A stretch of DNA of 64,000 bases from positions 962,821 to 1,026,820 of the forward strand of contig NZ_STGC01000002.1 of NCBI RefSeq assembly GCF_005222805.1, in the 5' to 3' direction. The translations under genes were made by a program, and so were the position numbers. The stretch is from Devosia sp. FKR38. GTDB taxonomy: Bacteria; Pseudomonadota; Alphaproteobacteria; Rhizobiales; Devosiaceae. This document shows, piece after piece, positions 7,933 to 14,829 of the stretch. Below the pieces are notes generated by a model, which ran no database searches, was not told the DNA's origin, and saw only the letters and a program-made list of their open reading frames with translations. The first letter of the stretch is position 1; each line of letters starts with the position of its first letter.

Positions 7933-8465
7933 CCCCGCCGATTGCCGCGCATCTGGGCCCAGATCGAAATGCCCAGCAGGGTGACGATGGCCAGCGAGAT
8001 CAGCGCATTGTAGCCGGCCAGCGACAGGCCAAAGAGACGGAACTGCACGACATCACAGCCGATCACCGGTGTCATATTGCTCAGCGCGTTGAAGTCCATG
8101 GCGTCGCCCACCCCGGTGCAGGCGGTGGGGCCGGGCCAAAAGCCCCATTCGACGCCGGCGTGATAGGCGCCCATATAGGTGCCCCAGACAAAGATCGCCG
8201 TGACGATCGCCATGACCAGATACCACACCGCCAGCGGCAGGCGGTTCCAGGTGACCAGCACGATGAGCAGCAGCGGCAGGCCGTAGTAATAGGCCATGCG
8301 CTGTTCGAGGCACAATTCGCACGGGTAGAGCCCGCCGATGATCTGGCTGCCCCAGGCCCCCAGAATGGTCGCCAGGCCCAGCACAAAGGCCAGTCCGGCC
8401 GATTTCTTGTCGAGTGGATGCGGCAGCGCGGCCATGGCAGGTTCCATCATGGTGGGATCAGGCAT
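7929..8465 (-). CDS. dsbB: Disulfide bond formation protein B
   Basis: An inner-membrane quinone reductase that re-oxidises DsbA. Four hydrophobic helices are visible in 178 residues. The first redox pair is CELC in the periplasmic loop after helix 1 (about residues 49-52), followed by LEQRMAYY. The second periplasmic loop carries cysteines in PTACTGVGD and VIGCD, the expected second pair. Start is placed at ATG 8465 (MPDPTMMEPAM); ATG codons at 8450 and 8447 are alternatives, and the longer frame to 8549 lacks support. Convergent with parE, sharing CTAG stops. Confidence 0.88.
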   Translation of the reverse strand: MPDPTMMEPAMAALPHPLDKKSAGLAFVLGLATILGAWGSQIIGGLYPCELCLEQRMAYYYGLPLLLIVLVTWNRLPLAVWYLVMAIVTAIFVWGTYMGAYHAGVEWGFWPGPTACTGVGDAMDFNALSNMTPVIGCDVVQFRLFGLSLAGYNALISLAIVTLLGISIWAQMRGNRRG

Positions 8466-8608
8466 GGGCTGGATAGACCTTGGCTTGTGCGATTTCCAGC
8501 AAATAACGGGCAAATGATCGCTTGCCCGAAACGGCGACAGGCCCGGCAAGGCTTGCGCCTGACCGGGCCTGTCGTTGCATGGGATCGGCGGCCGAGGCCG
8601 CCGGGCCG

Positions 8609-9289
8609 TTAGAACTTGTAGTTGACGCCGCCGCGGATGACGCTGAAGCGCTGGGTGACGTCCGAATTGCCTACCGGAAGGCCGGCGTAGCCCTGTGTGC
8701 CCAGGTCGACATAGAGGTATTCGGCCTTGAAGGTGATGTTCTGGGTGGCCATGGCTTCCATGCCCAGGCCCACTGTCCAGCCCAGATGATTGGCGGACTG
8801 CGAGGTCACCACATTGGCCGGGCTGGTGACGCTGGCGGTGCCGCGACCAGCGGCAAAGCCGGCGGTCAGATAGGGCATGACCTGGCCAAAGCTCATGCCG
8901 GCGCGGCCGCGCAACGTACCGAAGAAATCCACACCGGTCTTGAAGGTACCGATGCCGGGAATGGCCTGCTCATAGCCCAGGTTGGTGCCCTGCAGGTCCG
9001 CTTCGGTGCTGATCACCATGCCGCCAAGATCCAGGTTGTAGCCGATCTGGCCGCCCAGCACGAAGCCGGTCGTGCCGTTGGAGGTCTCGGCGCCGCCGGC
9101 GGTGGGCTTGCGCAGCGCAGTGCCCCAGCCATAGCCGCCGCTGATGCCGGCATAAAAGCCTGACCAGCCCGAGGCCGGCACGGGGGAATAGATCGAGCCC
9201 GAGTCCCCACCGTTCCAGCCCAGGTCGGCTGCCATGGCGGCAGGCGAGAGCAACAGGAGTGCGGACAGCAAGAGGGACTTGCGTTTCAT
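8609..9289 (-). CDS. Outer-membrane beta-barrel protein, Omp25/Omp31-like
   Basis: A 226-residue surface barrel. It opens with a signal peptide ending AAMA|ADLG, then alternating amphipathic strands with the landmark WSGFYAGISGGYGWG and a C-terminal strand RFSVIRGGVNYKF ending in Phe, the BamA recognition residue. This is the pattern of the Omp25/Omp31 family of Hyphomicrobiales, small eight-stranded barrels that stabilise the envelope. It is monocistronic with its own upstream region, and lies next to the left boundary of the tRNA-Leu island. Confidence 0.88.
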   Translation of the reverse strand: MKRKSLLLSALLLLSPAAMAADLGWNGGDSGSIYSPVPASGWSGFYAGISGGYGWGTALRKPTAGGAETSNGTTGFVLGGQIGYNLDLGGMVISTEADLQGTNLGYEQAIPGIGTFKTGVDFFGTLRGRAGMSFGQVMPYLTAGFAAGRGTASVTSPANVVTSQSANHLGWTVGLGMEAMATQNITFKAEYLYVDLGTQGYAGLPVGNSDVTQRFSVIRGGVNYKF

Positions 9290-9460
9290 GGTTTAGCCTC
9301 GTCACGGGTATGCGGTGAACTTTGTGCTAAAATGCGACGCAAACGATTAATGCCTCGGTAAGGAATAGGGTTAACGCGCTGGCCAAGCCGCGATTTCCCC
9401 ACGGCAAAGTCCCGCAGGCGGGTCACGCCTGTGTGCGTTGGGTCCAGCAATGTCATGATT

Positions 9461-9483
9461 TGGTGCCCCCCGCCGGACTCGAA
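9461..9483. repeat. Distal att copy of the tRNA-Leu island (direct repeat)
   Basis: This sequence begins TGGTGCCCCC and is identical over 23 bp to the 3' terminus of the tRNA-Leu gene at 11925-11947. Identity stops abruptly at both ends (9460 and 9484 differ from 11924 and 11948). It cannot fold as a tRNA by itself. It marks the far boundary of the island. Confidence 0.88.
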
Positions 9484-9533
9484 GGGGGCCAGATCTAGGT
9501 AATCGTTTGCCTGGAGGGCCTACCACCTAAGGC

Positions 9534-10061
9534 CTAAAATCCCTTGTCCTCAAACAGGAACGCCATAGGTGACTTCGGGTCACCACCCTGTATCCGCAGG
9601 TTCAGCCCCTGAGGAGTTTGGTCCAGGACCTCGTAAGCCTGAGCAGCACCGCCTATTGGCGTTACGGCGTAGTCGGTCGTCCTAAACGCCCGAGTAAAGG
9701 TAACACCGAAATGGCCGACGCCATGGTCAGTGACGCTGGAGACGTTTTTCGATTTCAGTATCTCGCCAGCCGTGCCCAGCCGAACAAAGGCGGAAAGCCG
9801 CTCACTACCCGCAAGATGTACTGTGAGCTTCTCAAGTTCAGCAATCCGCCCGTCGTGCAACGCCTTCTCCGCTTCCTCAAAGACCGCAAGGCGGCGCGAA
9901 ATGAAGAGGCGGAATAGTGCCGCTAGCAAGGCGACCGCCGCACTGGCGATCGTCAACCCGGTGGCATTGGGGAAGAAGGCACTTAGCAGCGCCAGCGTCG
10001 AGGCCGCAATTCCTATGCCGGTGACGATCGCATCGAGGCGTTCGGCCGTCTGTTCAGTCAT
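9534..10061 (-). CDS. Island membrane protein with phage-tail-like C-terminal domain
   Basis: Unrecognised 175-residue protein in three parts. Residues 8-55 hold two hydrophobic helices (IVTGIGIAASTLALLSAFF and TIASAAVALLAALFRLFI). Residues 56-90 are charged and probably helical (FEEAEKALHDGRIAELEKL). Residues 100-175 resemble the beta-rich domain often found at the C-termini of phage tail and appendage proteins: KNVSSVTDHGVGHFGVTFTR recalls the common NVSSITDNGTGDYTVNFT-type motif. The start is unsure: ATG 10061 follows GGGGCGAG, while ATG 10094 and 10184 lie upstream in frame without good sites. It lies downstream of a terminator, so it probably has its own promoter. A membrane-anchored sensor or effector partner of the island ATPase is a guess. 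Confidence 0.7.
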   Translation of the reverse strand: MTEQTAERLDAIVTGIGIAASTLALLSAFFPNATGLTIASAAVALLAALFRLFISRRLAVFEEAEKALHDGRIAELEKLTVHLAGSERLSAFVRLGTAGEILKSKNVSSVTDHGVGHFGVTFTRAFRTTDYAVTPIGGAAQAYEVLDQTPQGLNLRIQGGDPKSPMAFLFEDKGF

Positions 10062-10219
10062 TCTCGCCCCACTATTCTCGGCGACAGAGAACATTTCATC
10101 GTTCGCCAAGGTCACTCCGCCAAAGAGGCGTCGGCTCGGTTGGCTAAACACAGCAAAAAGCTCTTTGAAGTCAACCGGGAACATAGAGGGCGCTTATCCG
10201 CGCCAACTGTGTCGGGACG

Positions 10220-10250
10220 AAAAAGCTCGGCCTGGTGAGAGGCCGGGCTT
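10220..10250 (-). terminator. Rho-independent terminator on the minus strand
   Basis: On the minus strand AAGCCCGGCCT, loop CTCACC, AGGCCGAGCTT forms an 11-bp stem with one G-U pair and runs into TTTTT (10224-10220). It follows the tRNA-Pro remnant exactly as a terminator follows an intact tRNA gene, and it would end ATPase transcripts before the membrane-protein gene. Confidence 0.75.
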
Positions 10251-10253
10251 GAT

Positions 10254-10307
10254 TGGTCGGAGTAGAGTGATTCGAACAATTGTCCCCCTGCTCCCGAAGC
10301 AGGGGGC
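10254..10307 (-). pseudogene. 3'-half remnant of a tRNA-Pro(CGG) gene
   Basis: On the minus strand the segment reads as the anticodon arm (CTGC-TTCGGGA-GCAG, anticodon CGG), variable loop, T-loop TTCGAAT and 3' end ACTCCGACCA of an alphaproteobacterial tRNA-Pro. The D-arm and 5' acceptor strand are missing; that position is the end of the ATPase gene. The T-stem no longer pairs (AATTG against CACTC). The anticodon hairpin has been lengthened to an 8-bp stem (10284-10291/10299-10306). This looks like an old attachment-site remnant rather than a functional tRNA. Confidence 0.7.
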
Positions 10308-10314
10308 CCAGTGA

Positions 10315-11640
10315 CTAGTCGTCTTCCCCGATGAGACCCTCATCTCGCTCTTTAGCCTCTTCCGCAATCCTCTCCCACGGCCAAGGCTCTGTGCGATACT
10401 TTCGATAGAAAAGGAGGCCCTTGTCGATAATAATGACAACGTCACTGCCCTCATCAAAAGCAATCACCAAGCCTTTTCCTTTATCGTCCACTTGGAGGCT
10501 ATAGAACTTACGCAGAACTTTCCGCAAATTCGGCTTTTGTATACGAGGTTGGCGCGCGTGTGATTTTTGAAAGATCCAATCGACGGATAGCCCCTGCATA
10601 GCTTCGTTGTCAGGTGACTCCATTATTGACCACAAAGCGAAAGCATAGATTTGCGTCGCGTCTTTGCGTTTACGAATGCCCTCCGAAACGCGCTCGGCAA
10701 AATTCGCGTAGACAGCTGCTAGCTGGTCCGCATATTGCATTCCAGCATCATCAAGTTTTACAGAGTCAGCCAAGGTTGGAGCTACCTCTTGCTCCTCTTG
10801 AATCCCACTTGCAGTCAAGAAGCCGAGCGCGATTGACTGCAGAATTCCAATGTTACTGTAGCTGTCCTTGGCCGCTCGCTCGATAATAGCGCGCGGAACG
10901 TCAACGTTGAGAGCAGCGCAGCCCTTTTGAAAAGACTTGGCCAGTTCCTCGACGGTCCATCCAACGTTTACCTCCGTGAGACGAAGAGCGAGATCACCGT
11001 TTAGGAACGTTAAGTAGTTCTTCCGGTGCCAGATACCGACAATTATCACGTAAACGCCGTAATCCCAGAGCGTCTTGAGCTCGTGGGCAAATACCTCCCG
11101 TACCGGATGGGATAGGTAGTGGAAGTCCTCGATTACGATCCTCTTCCCTGAGGCCTTGATCACATCCGCAATAAACTCAATGTCAAGTTCGTTGCGGCCT
11201 ACGGATCGAGTCACTTTCTCCGTGGAGATGTCGGCCGAGGCAGCACCCCCTGCCGTCACGGTCGCCTTTGCTAGCCATTTCCAGCCCGCCTCTGCTGTGC
11301 CCTCCAATGTCATTGAACCACCGAAGCCCGACGACTGTTGGACTGCGATCTTAATGTCCAGCTTCGCCAGGATCTGTGTGTAAATATCTGGCATCAGGTG
11401 ATGGACCCGACATTGAACCACCACAGCGTCTTGGAAAATTCTCTGTCTTAACCAGGACTTGCCAGATTTAGACTCGCCTTTGAGCGCAATGTGCTGATTT
11501 TGTTGCGACAAATCGAGAAGTGCTTTGTCGAGTTTTCCTCGGTCTACGTACGAGTGCTCGCTTACCGTGGTTCGAAGGCCAAACACGTCAGTAGTCTTGA
11601 TCGGCATTTGCAATCCCCTGAGAGCTCCCAATATATTCAT
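10315..11640 (-). CDS. Island AAA/STAND-like P-loop ATPase, function unknown
   Basis: A 441-residue P-loop NTPase that I cannot assign to a named family. Walker A is LKGESKSGKSW near residues 53-63 and a Walker B-like strand is KRIVIEDFHYL near 167-177, followed by a sensor-like strand VYVIIVGIW, an order typical of Orc/STAND/TniB-like ATPases. The region after about 290 is helical and may be a winged-helix or effector-coupling domain; no nuclease or TIR motif is visible. ATG 11640 follows GGAGCG; ATG 11607 follows AGGGG and is equally plausible. Codon use is less GC-biased than in the neighbours. The stop lies 8 bp before the tRNA-Pro remnant. Island location and pairing with a membrane protein suggest a conflict system. 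Confidence 0.72.
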   Translation of the reverse strand: MNILGALRGLQMPIKTTDVFGLRTTVSEHSYVDRGKLDKALLDLSQQNQHIALKGESKSGKSWLRQRIFQDAVVVQCRVHHLMPDIYTQILAKLDIKIAVQQSSGFGGSMTLEGTAEAGWKWLAKATVTAGGAASADISTEKVTRSVGRNELDIEFIADVIKASGKRIVIEDFHYLSHPVREVFAHELKTLWDYGVYVIIVGIWHRKNYLTFLNGDLALRLTEVNVGWTVEELAKSFQKGCAALNVDVPRAIIERAAKDSYSNIGILQSIALGFLTASGIQEEQEVAPTLADSVKLDDAGMQYADQLAAVYANFAERVSEGIRKRKDATQIYAFALWSIMESPDNEAMQGLSVDWIFQKSHARQPRIQKPNLRKVLRKFYSLQVDDKGKGLVIAFDEGSDVVIIIDKGLLFYRKYRTEPWPWERIAEEAKERDEGLIGEDD

Positions 11641-11676
11641 GGCCGCTCCAATCCCACAGCGATTTCAAATCACGGA

Positions 11677-11692
11677 TGTTAGGAAGCTAACA
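11677..11692. promoter_or_regulatory. Inverted repeat upstream of the island ATPase, possible operator
   Basis: TGTTAG-GAAG-CTAACA is a perfect 6-bp inverted repeat about 37 bp upstream of the ATG at 11640. Its size and location fit a repressor site, but no island-encoded DNA-binding regulator is obvious and the promoter elements around it are not convincing. Confidence 0.35.
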
Positions 11693-11760
11693 ATTGTGGA
11701 ATGCAAACCGGCCTCAGCCTTGGGAATGAAATGAGACTAGGCAGGTAGAGCGAATATAGG

Positions 11761-11792
11761 GGGAGCGTTTGTTGCGCGCTCCCGATTTTTTT
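11761..11792 (+). terminator. Rho-independent terminator on the plus strand, orphan
   Basis: GGGAGCG (11761-11767) pairs with CGCTCCC (11777-11783) and is followed by GATTTTTTT. No plus-strand gene lies upstream within the island, so it is either a remnant of lost sequence or ends an antisense or noncoding transcript. The rest of 11641-11924 shows no supportable gene. Confidence 0.55.
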
Positions 11793-11924
11793 GCGTGGAT
11801 GGGTGGCTACCAGAGCGACCGCTTGTTGCCCGTCAAGAGAACGCGCCCCAAACGTGCCCCAGGTTGTACGACTCAAATAGAAACGCATTTACGTCAGGTA
11901 GTTGGAGGACACTCTCATGGTCTC

Positions 11925-11947
11925 TGGTGCCCCCCGCCGGACTCGAA
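11925..11947. repeat. Proximal att copy (3' end of tRNA-Leu)
   Basis: Identical over 23 bp to 9461-9483. It corresponds to CCA, the discriminator, the 3' acceptor strand, and the 3' T-stem and part of the T-loop of tRNA-Leu, the usual crossover region for tRNA-targeting integrases. Confidence 0.88.
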
Positions 11948-12008
11948 CCGGCACGCCTCGCGGCGGAGGATTTTGAGTCCTCTGCGTCTACCATTCCGCC
12001 AGAGGGGC
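11925..12008 (-). tRNA. tRNA-Leu (anticodon CAA)
   Basis: An 84-nt class II tRNA on the minus strand. Acceptor strands GCCCCTC and GGGGGGC pair with one G-U, the anticodon loop CTCAAAA gives CAA (UUG codons), a variable arm is present, and the 3' CCA is encoded. Its 3' end is duplicated at 9461, so it is the target site of the island; the gene itself was regenerated intact. Confidence 0.95.
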
Positions 12009-12060
12009 ACGGTCAAAGTCTCTAGCCCAGGTCGGGCCGGTCTGCAACGGGGTCGGCGGT

Positions 12061-12369
12061 TTATCCCGCCAGAGCCAGGCGGGCGAGATAAACGGTGAGC
12101 ACCCCCAGGGCCATGGCCAGCAGCAGGCTGCGGCTGCGCCAATAGACCAGGCCCGTGGCCAGCGCCGCGATCAGCTCGGCCGGATTGCCCGTGGCCAGCG
12201 CCGGCGCCACCAGCGAGGCCAGCACGGCGCCCGGCACGTGGCGCAACCAGGCGGCGGCAAAGCCGTGGCGCGGCAGGCGGTTGGCCAGCAGCAGGCCCAG
12301 CGCCTTGACCGCAAAGCTTACCAGCGCCATGCCCAAGATGGCGGCGAGGGCCTGGGGGCTAGTCCACAT
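12061..12369 (-). CDS. azlD: AzlD-family small membrane subunit
   Basis: A 102-residue protein with three to four hydrophobic helices, partner of AzlC in branched-chain amino acid (analogue) export. LVSFAVKALGLLLANRLPR and the late helix RSLLLAMALGVLTVYLARLAL match the family. It overlaps the end of azlC by 11 bp on the same strand, which fixes the pairing and suggests coupled translation. Confidence 0.85.
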   Translation of the reverse strand: MWTSPQALAAILGMALVSFAVKALGLLLANRLPRHGFAAAWLRHVPGAVLASLVAPALATGNPAELIAALATGLVYWRSRSLLLAMALGVLTVYLARLALAG

Positions 12370-13093
12370 GGCGCACGCTATCGGCTATGGCGCCGGCCAG
12401 ACTCCCCGCCAGGCCGCCGATCAGCACATACCAATTGCCGGGCACCAGATGGGACGCGATGGTGGCGCTGAGCGCGGCGACCGCCCAGGGCAAGAGGTCG
12501 GCCTTGCCCTTCCACATGCCCAGCAGCAGCACGAGGAACGTGGCGGTAAAGGCGAAGTCGAGGCCATAGGTGGCCGGATCGGCAATGGCCGAGCCCAGCA
12601 TGAAGCCCAGCAGCGTGGTCAGCAGCCAGCAGACATAGGCCAGCACGCCGCCACCGAGCAGGAAGGCGATGGTGCCGCGCCCCTGCTGCATTTCCAGCAT
12701 GGTCATGGCCCAGGTCTCGTCCGAAACGATGCCCATCATCAGCGCGCCGCGTCCCGTCTGGTCGGGGCGGAACAGCGGGCGCAGCGTGGCGGTCAGCAGC
12801 AGATAGCGCAGGTTGATCACCAGCGCCGCCAGGATCAGCGGACCAATCGGCAGGGTGGCGGGCGTTGCCGTCCAGAGGTCGAGTGCGACGAACTGGGCGG
12901 AGCCGGCAAAGACCAGTCCGCTCATCAGCAGCACTTCGAGCTGGCTGAGGCCGGCGCCGCGCGCCAGCACGCCCCAGACCATGCCATAGGCGGCCACGGA
13001 CAGCACAACGGGGATGCAGGCCCGGGCGCCGGCGAAGAACTGGTCGGCAAATCGTGTGCCATTGGACAGGGTGGTCTGCATGGCCCAAGCCAT
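12359..13093 (-). CDS. azlC: AzlC-family branched-chain amino acid exporter subunit
   Basis: A 244-residue inner-membrane protein of the AzlC/YgaZ family, the large subunit of a two-part exporter. The family signature is seen in LSVAAYGMVWGVLARGAGLS, LMSGLVFAGSAQFVAL and LVINLRYLLLTATL. The open frame reaches 13237, but the ATG at 13093 has AAGG eight bases upstream and gives the normal length; ATG 13081 is an alternative. It forms an operon with azlD. Substrate specificity within the family varies and cannot be read from sequence. Confidence 0.88.
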   Translation of the reverse strand: MAWAMQTTLSNGTRFADQFFAGARACIPVVLSVAAYGMVWGVLARGAGLSQLEVLLMSGLVFAGSAQFVALDLWTATPATLPIGPLILAALVINLRYLLLTATLRPLFRPDQTGRGALMMGIVSDETWAMTMLEMQQGRGTIAFLLGGGVLAYVCWLLTTLLGFMLGSAIADPATYGLDFAFTATFLVLLLGMWKGKADLLPWAVAALSATIASHLVPGNWYVLIGGLAGSLAGAIADSVRHVD

Positions 13094-13387
13094 AGCGGGG
13101 CCTTGCATTTGATGCACTGGCAAAGCGCAGGATTGGCCATGACAAGTGGTGATGACGGGCATCAAACCCGGTGATTGCTGCCGCGGTGGAGGCGTTGACG
13201 CCTTTGGGCGGCGGGCGTAGAGACAGCGCCGTGTCATTGCTACGCCACCAGCGCCCGTCCAGCCGGCATCCTACTCTTTAGGGATGTGAACAGGTCCCCG
13301 CAAAGGTCCAACCCATTGTGTGACCCCTTTGCCCTATCGTGGGGGCCGTGATGTGACGCGTCTGTGTTCAGGTCTTGGGAGTTCAAG

Positions 13388-14746
13388 GTGAGTTTTCAAT
13401 CCAGGCCGCTCTGGCAGCGGTTCGTCATTTTCCTTCTGCCCTTGATGGCCAGCAATATTCTGCAGTCGCTGTCCGGCACCCTCAATTCGATCTATGTGGG
13501 GCAACTGGTGGGTGTGGACGCTCTGGCGGCCACGGCGACCTTTTTCCCCATCATGTTCTTCCTGCTCAGCTTTTTGATCGGGCTGTCATCGGGCTCGACG
13601 GTGCTGATCGGGCAGGCCTGGGGCGCCCGCAATATCGACAAGGTCAAGCAGATCGCTGGCACGACGCTGGCCACCGCGTTCCTGATGGGCGTGGTGGTGG
13701 CCGTGGTGGGTGTCATCTGGACCGACCAGATCCTCACCGTTCTGGCCGTGCCGGCCGATATCGCCCCGATCACGGCCAGCTATGCCAAGGTGATGCTGGG
13801 CTGCATGCCGGGCTTTTTCCTGTTCATCGTGGCCACCTCGGTGCTGCGCGGGGTGGGTGACACCATGACGCCGCTGTTCTCGCTGGTGCTGTCGCTGGCG
13901 GTGGGCCTGGTGGTGACGCCGGCGCTGATCCAGGGCTGGTTCGGCCTGCCGCAGCTGGGCGCCAATGCGGCTGCTTTCGGCTCGGTGGCTGGCTTTGTCA
14001 GTGTTCTACTGTTCCTGTTCGTCTATCTGCGCCTGCGCGACATGCCGCTGGCGCCCGATGGCAAGCTGCTGGCGGCCATGCTGCGTCCCGATTTCGCGCT
14101 GCTCGGACTCATCCTGCGGCTTGGCCTGCCGGCGGGGCTGCAGATGGTGGTGTCCTCGATTTCGGGCATTGTGGTGGTGGGCCTGGTCAATCGCTTCGGC
14201 TCCAGCGCCACGGCCGCCTATGGCGCTTTGGGCCAGGTGATGAGCTATGTGCAGTTCCCGGCCATGTCGATCGGCATTGCCGCCTCGATCTTTGGCGCGC
14301 AGGCCATCGGCGCCGGCAAGGTGGATCAGCTGGGCGCCATCACCCGCACCGGCTTGATGCTCAATGTGATCATCACCGGCACGCTGATTGTGCTGGCCTA
14401 TCTGTTCAGCGCGCATCTGGTGGCGCTGTTCATCACCGATCCGGCGGTGATCGACGTCGCCGAGACGCTGCTGCATGTGGTGCTGTGGAGCATTCTGGCC
14501 TTTGGCGGCAGCGTGGTGTTCTCGGGCATCATGCGCTCGAGCGGCACGGTGATCGCGCCCATGGTGCTGTCGCTGATCTGCATCCTGGGCATCGAACTGC
14601 CGGGCGCCATCGTGCTGAGCCAGACGAGCCTGGGCCTCACCGGCATCTGGGTGGCCTATGCGGCCAGCTTTGTGATGATGCTGGTGCTGCAGGGCTGCTG
14701 GTACCAGTTCGTGTGGCGCAAGAAGACCATCAAGGCGCTGGTGTAA
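13388..14746 (+). CDS. MATE-family efflux transporter
   Basis: A 452-residue multidrug/toxin extrusion transporter with twelve hydrophobic segments in two homologous halves. MASNILQSLSGTLNSIYVGQ and FLIGLSSGSTVLIGQAWGA are the N-lobe signature, repeated in the C-lobe as SIGIAASIFGAQAIGAG. It likely exchanges Na+ or H+ for organic cations. GTG 13388 is chosen because GGGAG lies six bases upstream; an in-frame GTG at 13364 adds eight residues. It is monocistronic and ends in a strong terminator shared with convergent secA. Confidence 0.9.
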   Translation: MSFQSRPLWQRFVIFLLPLMASNILQSLSGTLNSIYVGQLVGVDALAATATFFPIMFFLLSFLIGLSSGSTVLIGQAWGARNIDKVKQIAGTTLATAFLMGVVVAVVGVIWTDQILTVLAVPADIAPITASYAKVMLGCMPGFFLFIVATSVLRGVGDTMTPLFSLVLSLAVGLVVTPALIQGWFGLPQLGANAAAFGSVAGFVSVLLFLFVYLRLRDMPLAPDGKLLAAMLRPDFALLGLILRLGLPAGLQMVVSSISGIVVVGLVNRFGSSATAAYGALGQVMSYVQFPAMSIGIAASIFGAQAIGAGKVDQLGAITRTGLMLNVIITGTLIVLAYLFSAHLVALFITDPAVIDVAETLLHVVLWSILAFGGSVVFSGIMRSSGTVIAPMVLSLICILGIELPGAIVLSQTSLGLTGIWVAYAASFVMMLVLQGCWYQFVWRKKTIKALV

Positions 14747-14777
14747 GCGCCACCGCCCACCAAGACCCAGCCAAAGC

Positions 14778-14812
14778 AAAGGGCCCGGACAGATGTCCGG
14801 GCCCTTTGTTAT
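14778..14812. terminator. Bidirectional terminator between the MATE gene and secA
   Basis: AAAGGGCCCGGAC (14778-14790) and its complement (14795-14807) form a 13-bp stem with a 4-nt loop. T residues follow on the plus strand and the A-rich left flank gives a short U-tract on the minus strand, so it can serve both convergent genes. Confidence 0.9.
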
Positions 14813-14829
14813 TTCTGCTGTGCCGCGTC

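Larger units (their letters stand above)
9461..11947. mobile_element. Integrase-less mini genomic island in tRNA-Leu(CAA)
   Basis: A 23-bp identical direct repeat (9461-9483 and 11925-11947) bounds this segment. The right copy is the 3' end of the intact tRNA-Leu gene and covers its acceptor 3' strand and part of the T-arm; the left copy is an orphan fragment. That is the footprint of tyrosine-recombinase integration. The content between is visibly richer in A/T than the flanks and comprises a membrane protein, a tRNA-Pro remnant with terminator, and an ATPase. No integrase, excisionase or relaxase is encoded, so it is either immobilised by deletion or mobilised in trans. Confidence 0.82.

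Noticed and set aside
9618..9917. 99-codon plus-strand frame in the island
   Set aside because: Antisense to the membrane-protein gene, whose hydrophobic helices and tail-like domain are more convincing.
10254..10307. Functional tRNA-Pro gene
   Set aside because: The 5' half is missing and the T-stem does not pair, so it is recorded as a remnant.
11679..11888. 69-codon minus-strand frame between tRNA-Leu and the ATPase gene
   Set aside because: No ribosome site, no recognisable domain, and it spans the plus-strand terminator; I looked for a truncated integrase end and could not support one.
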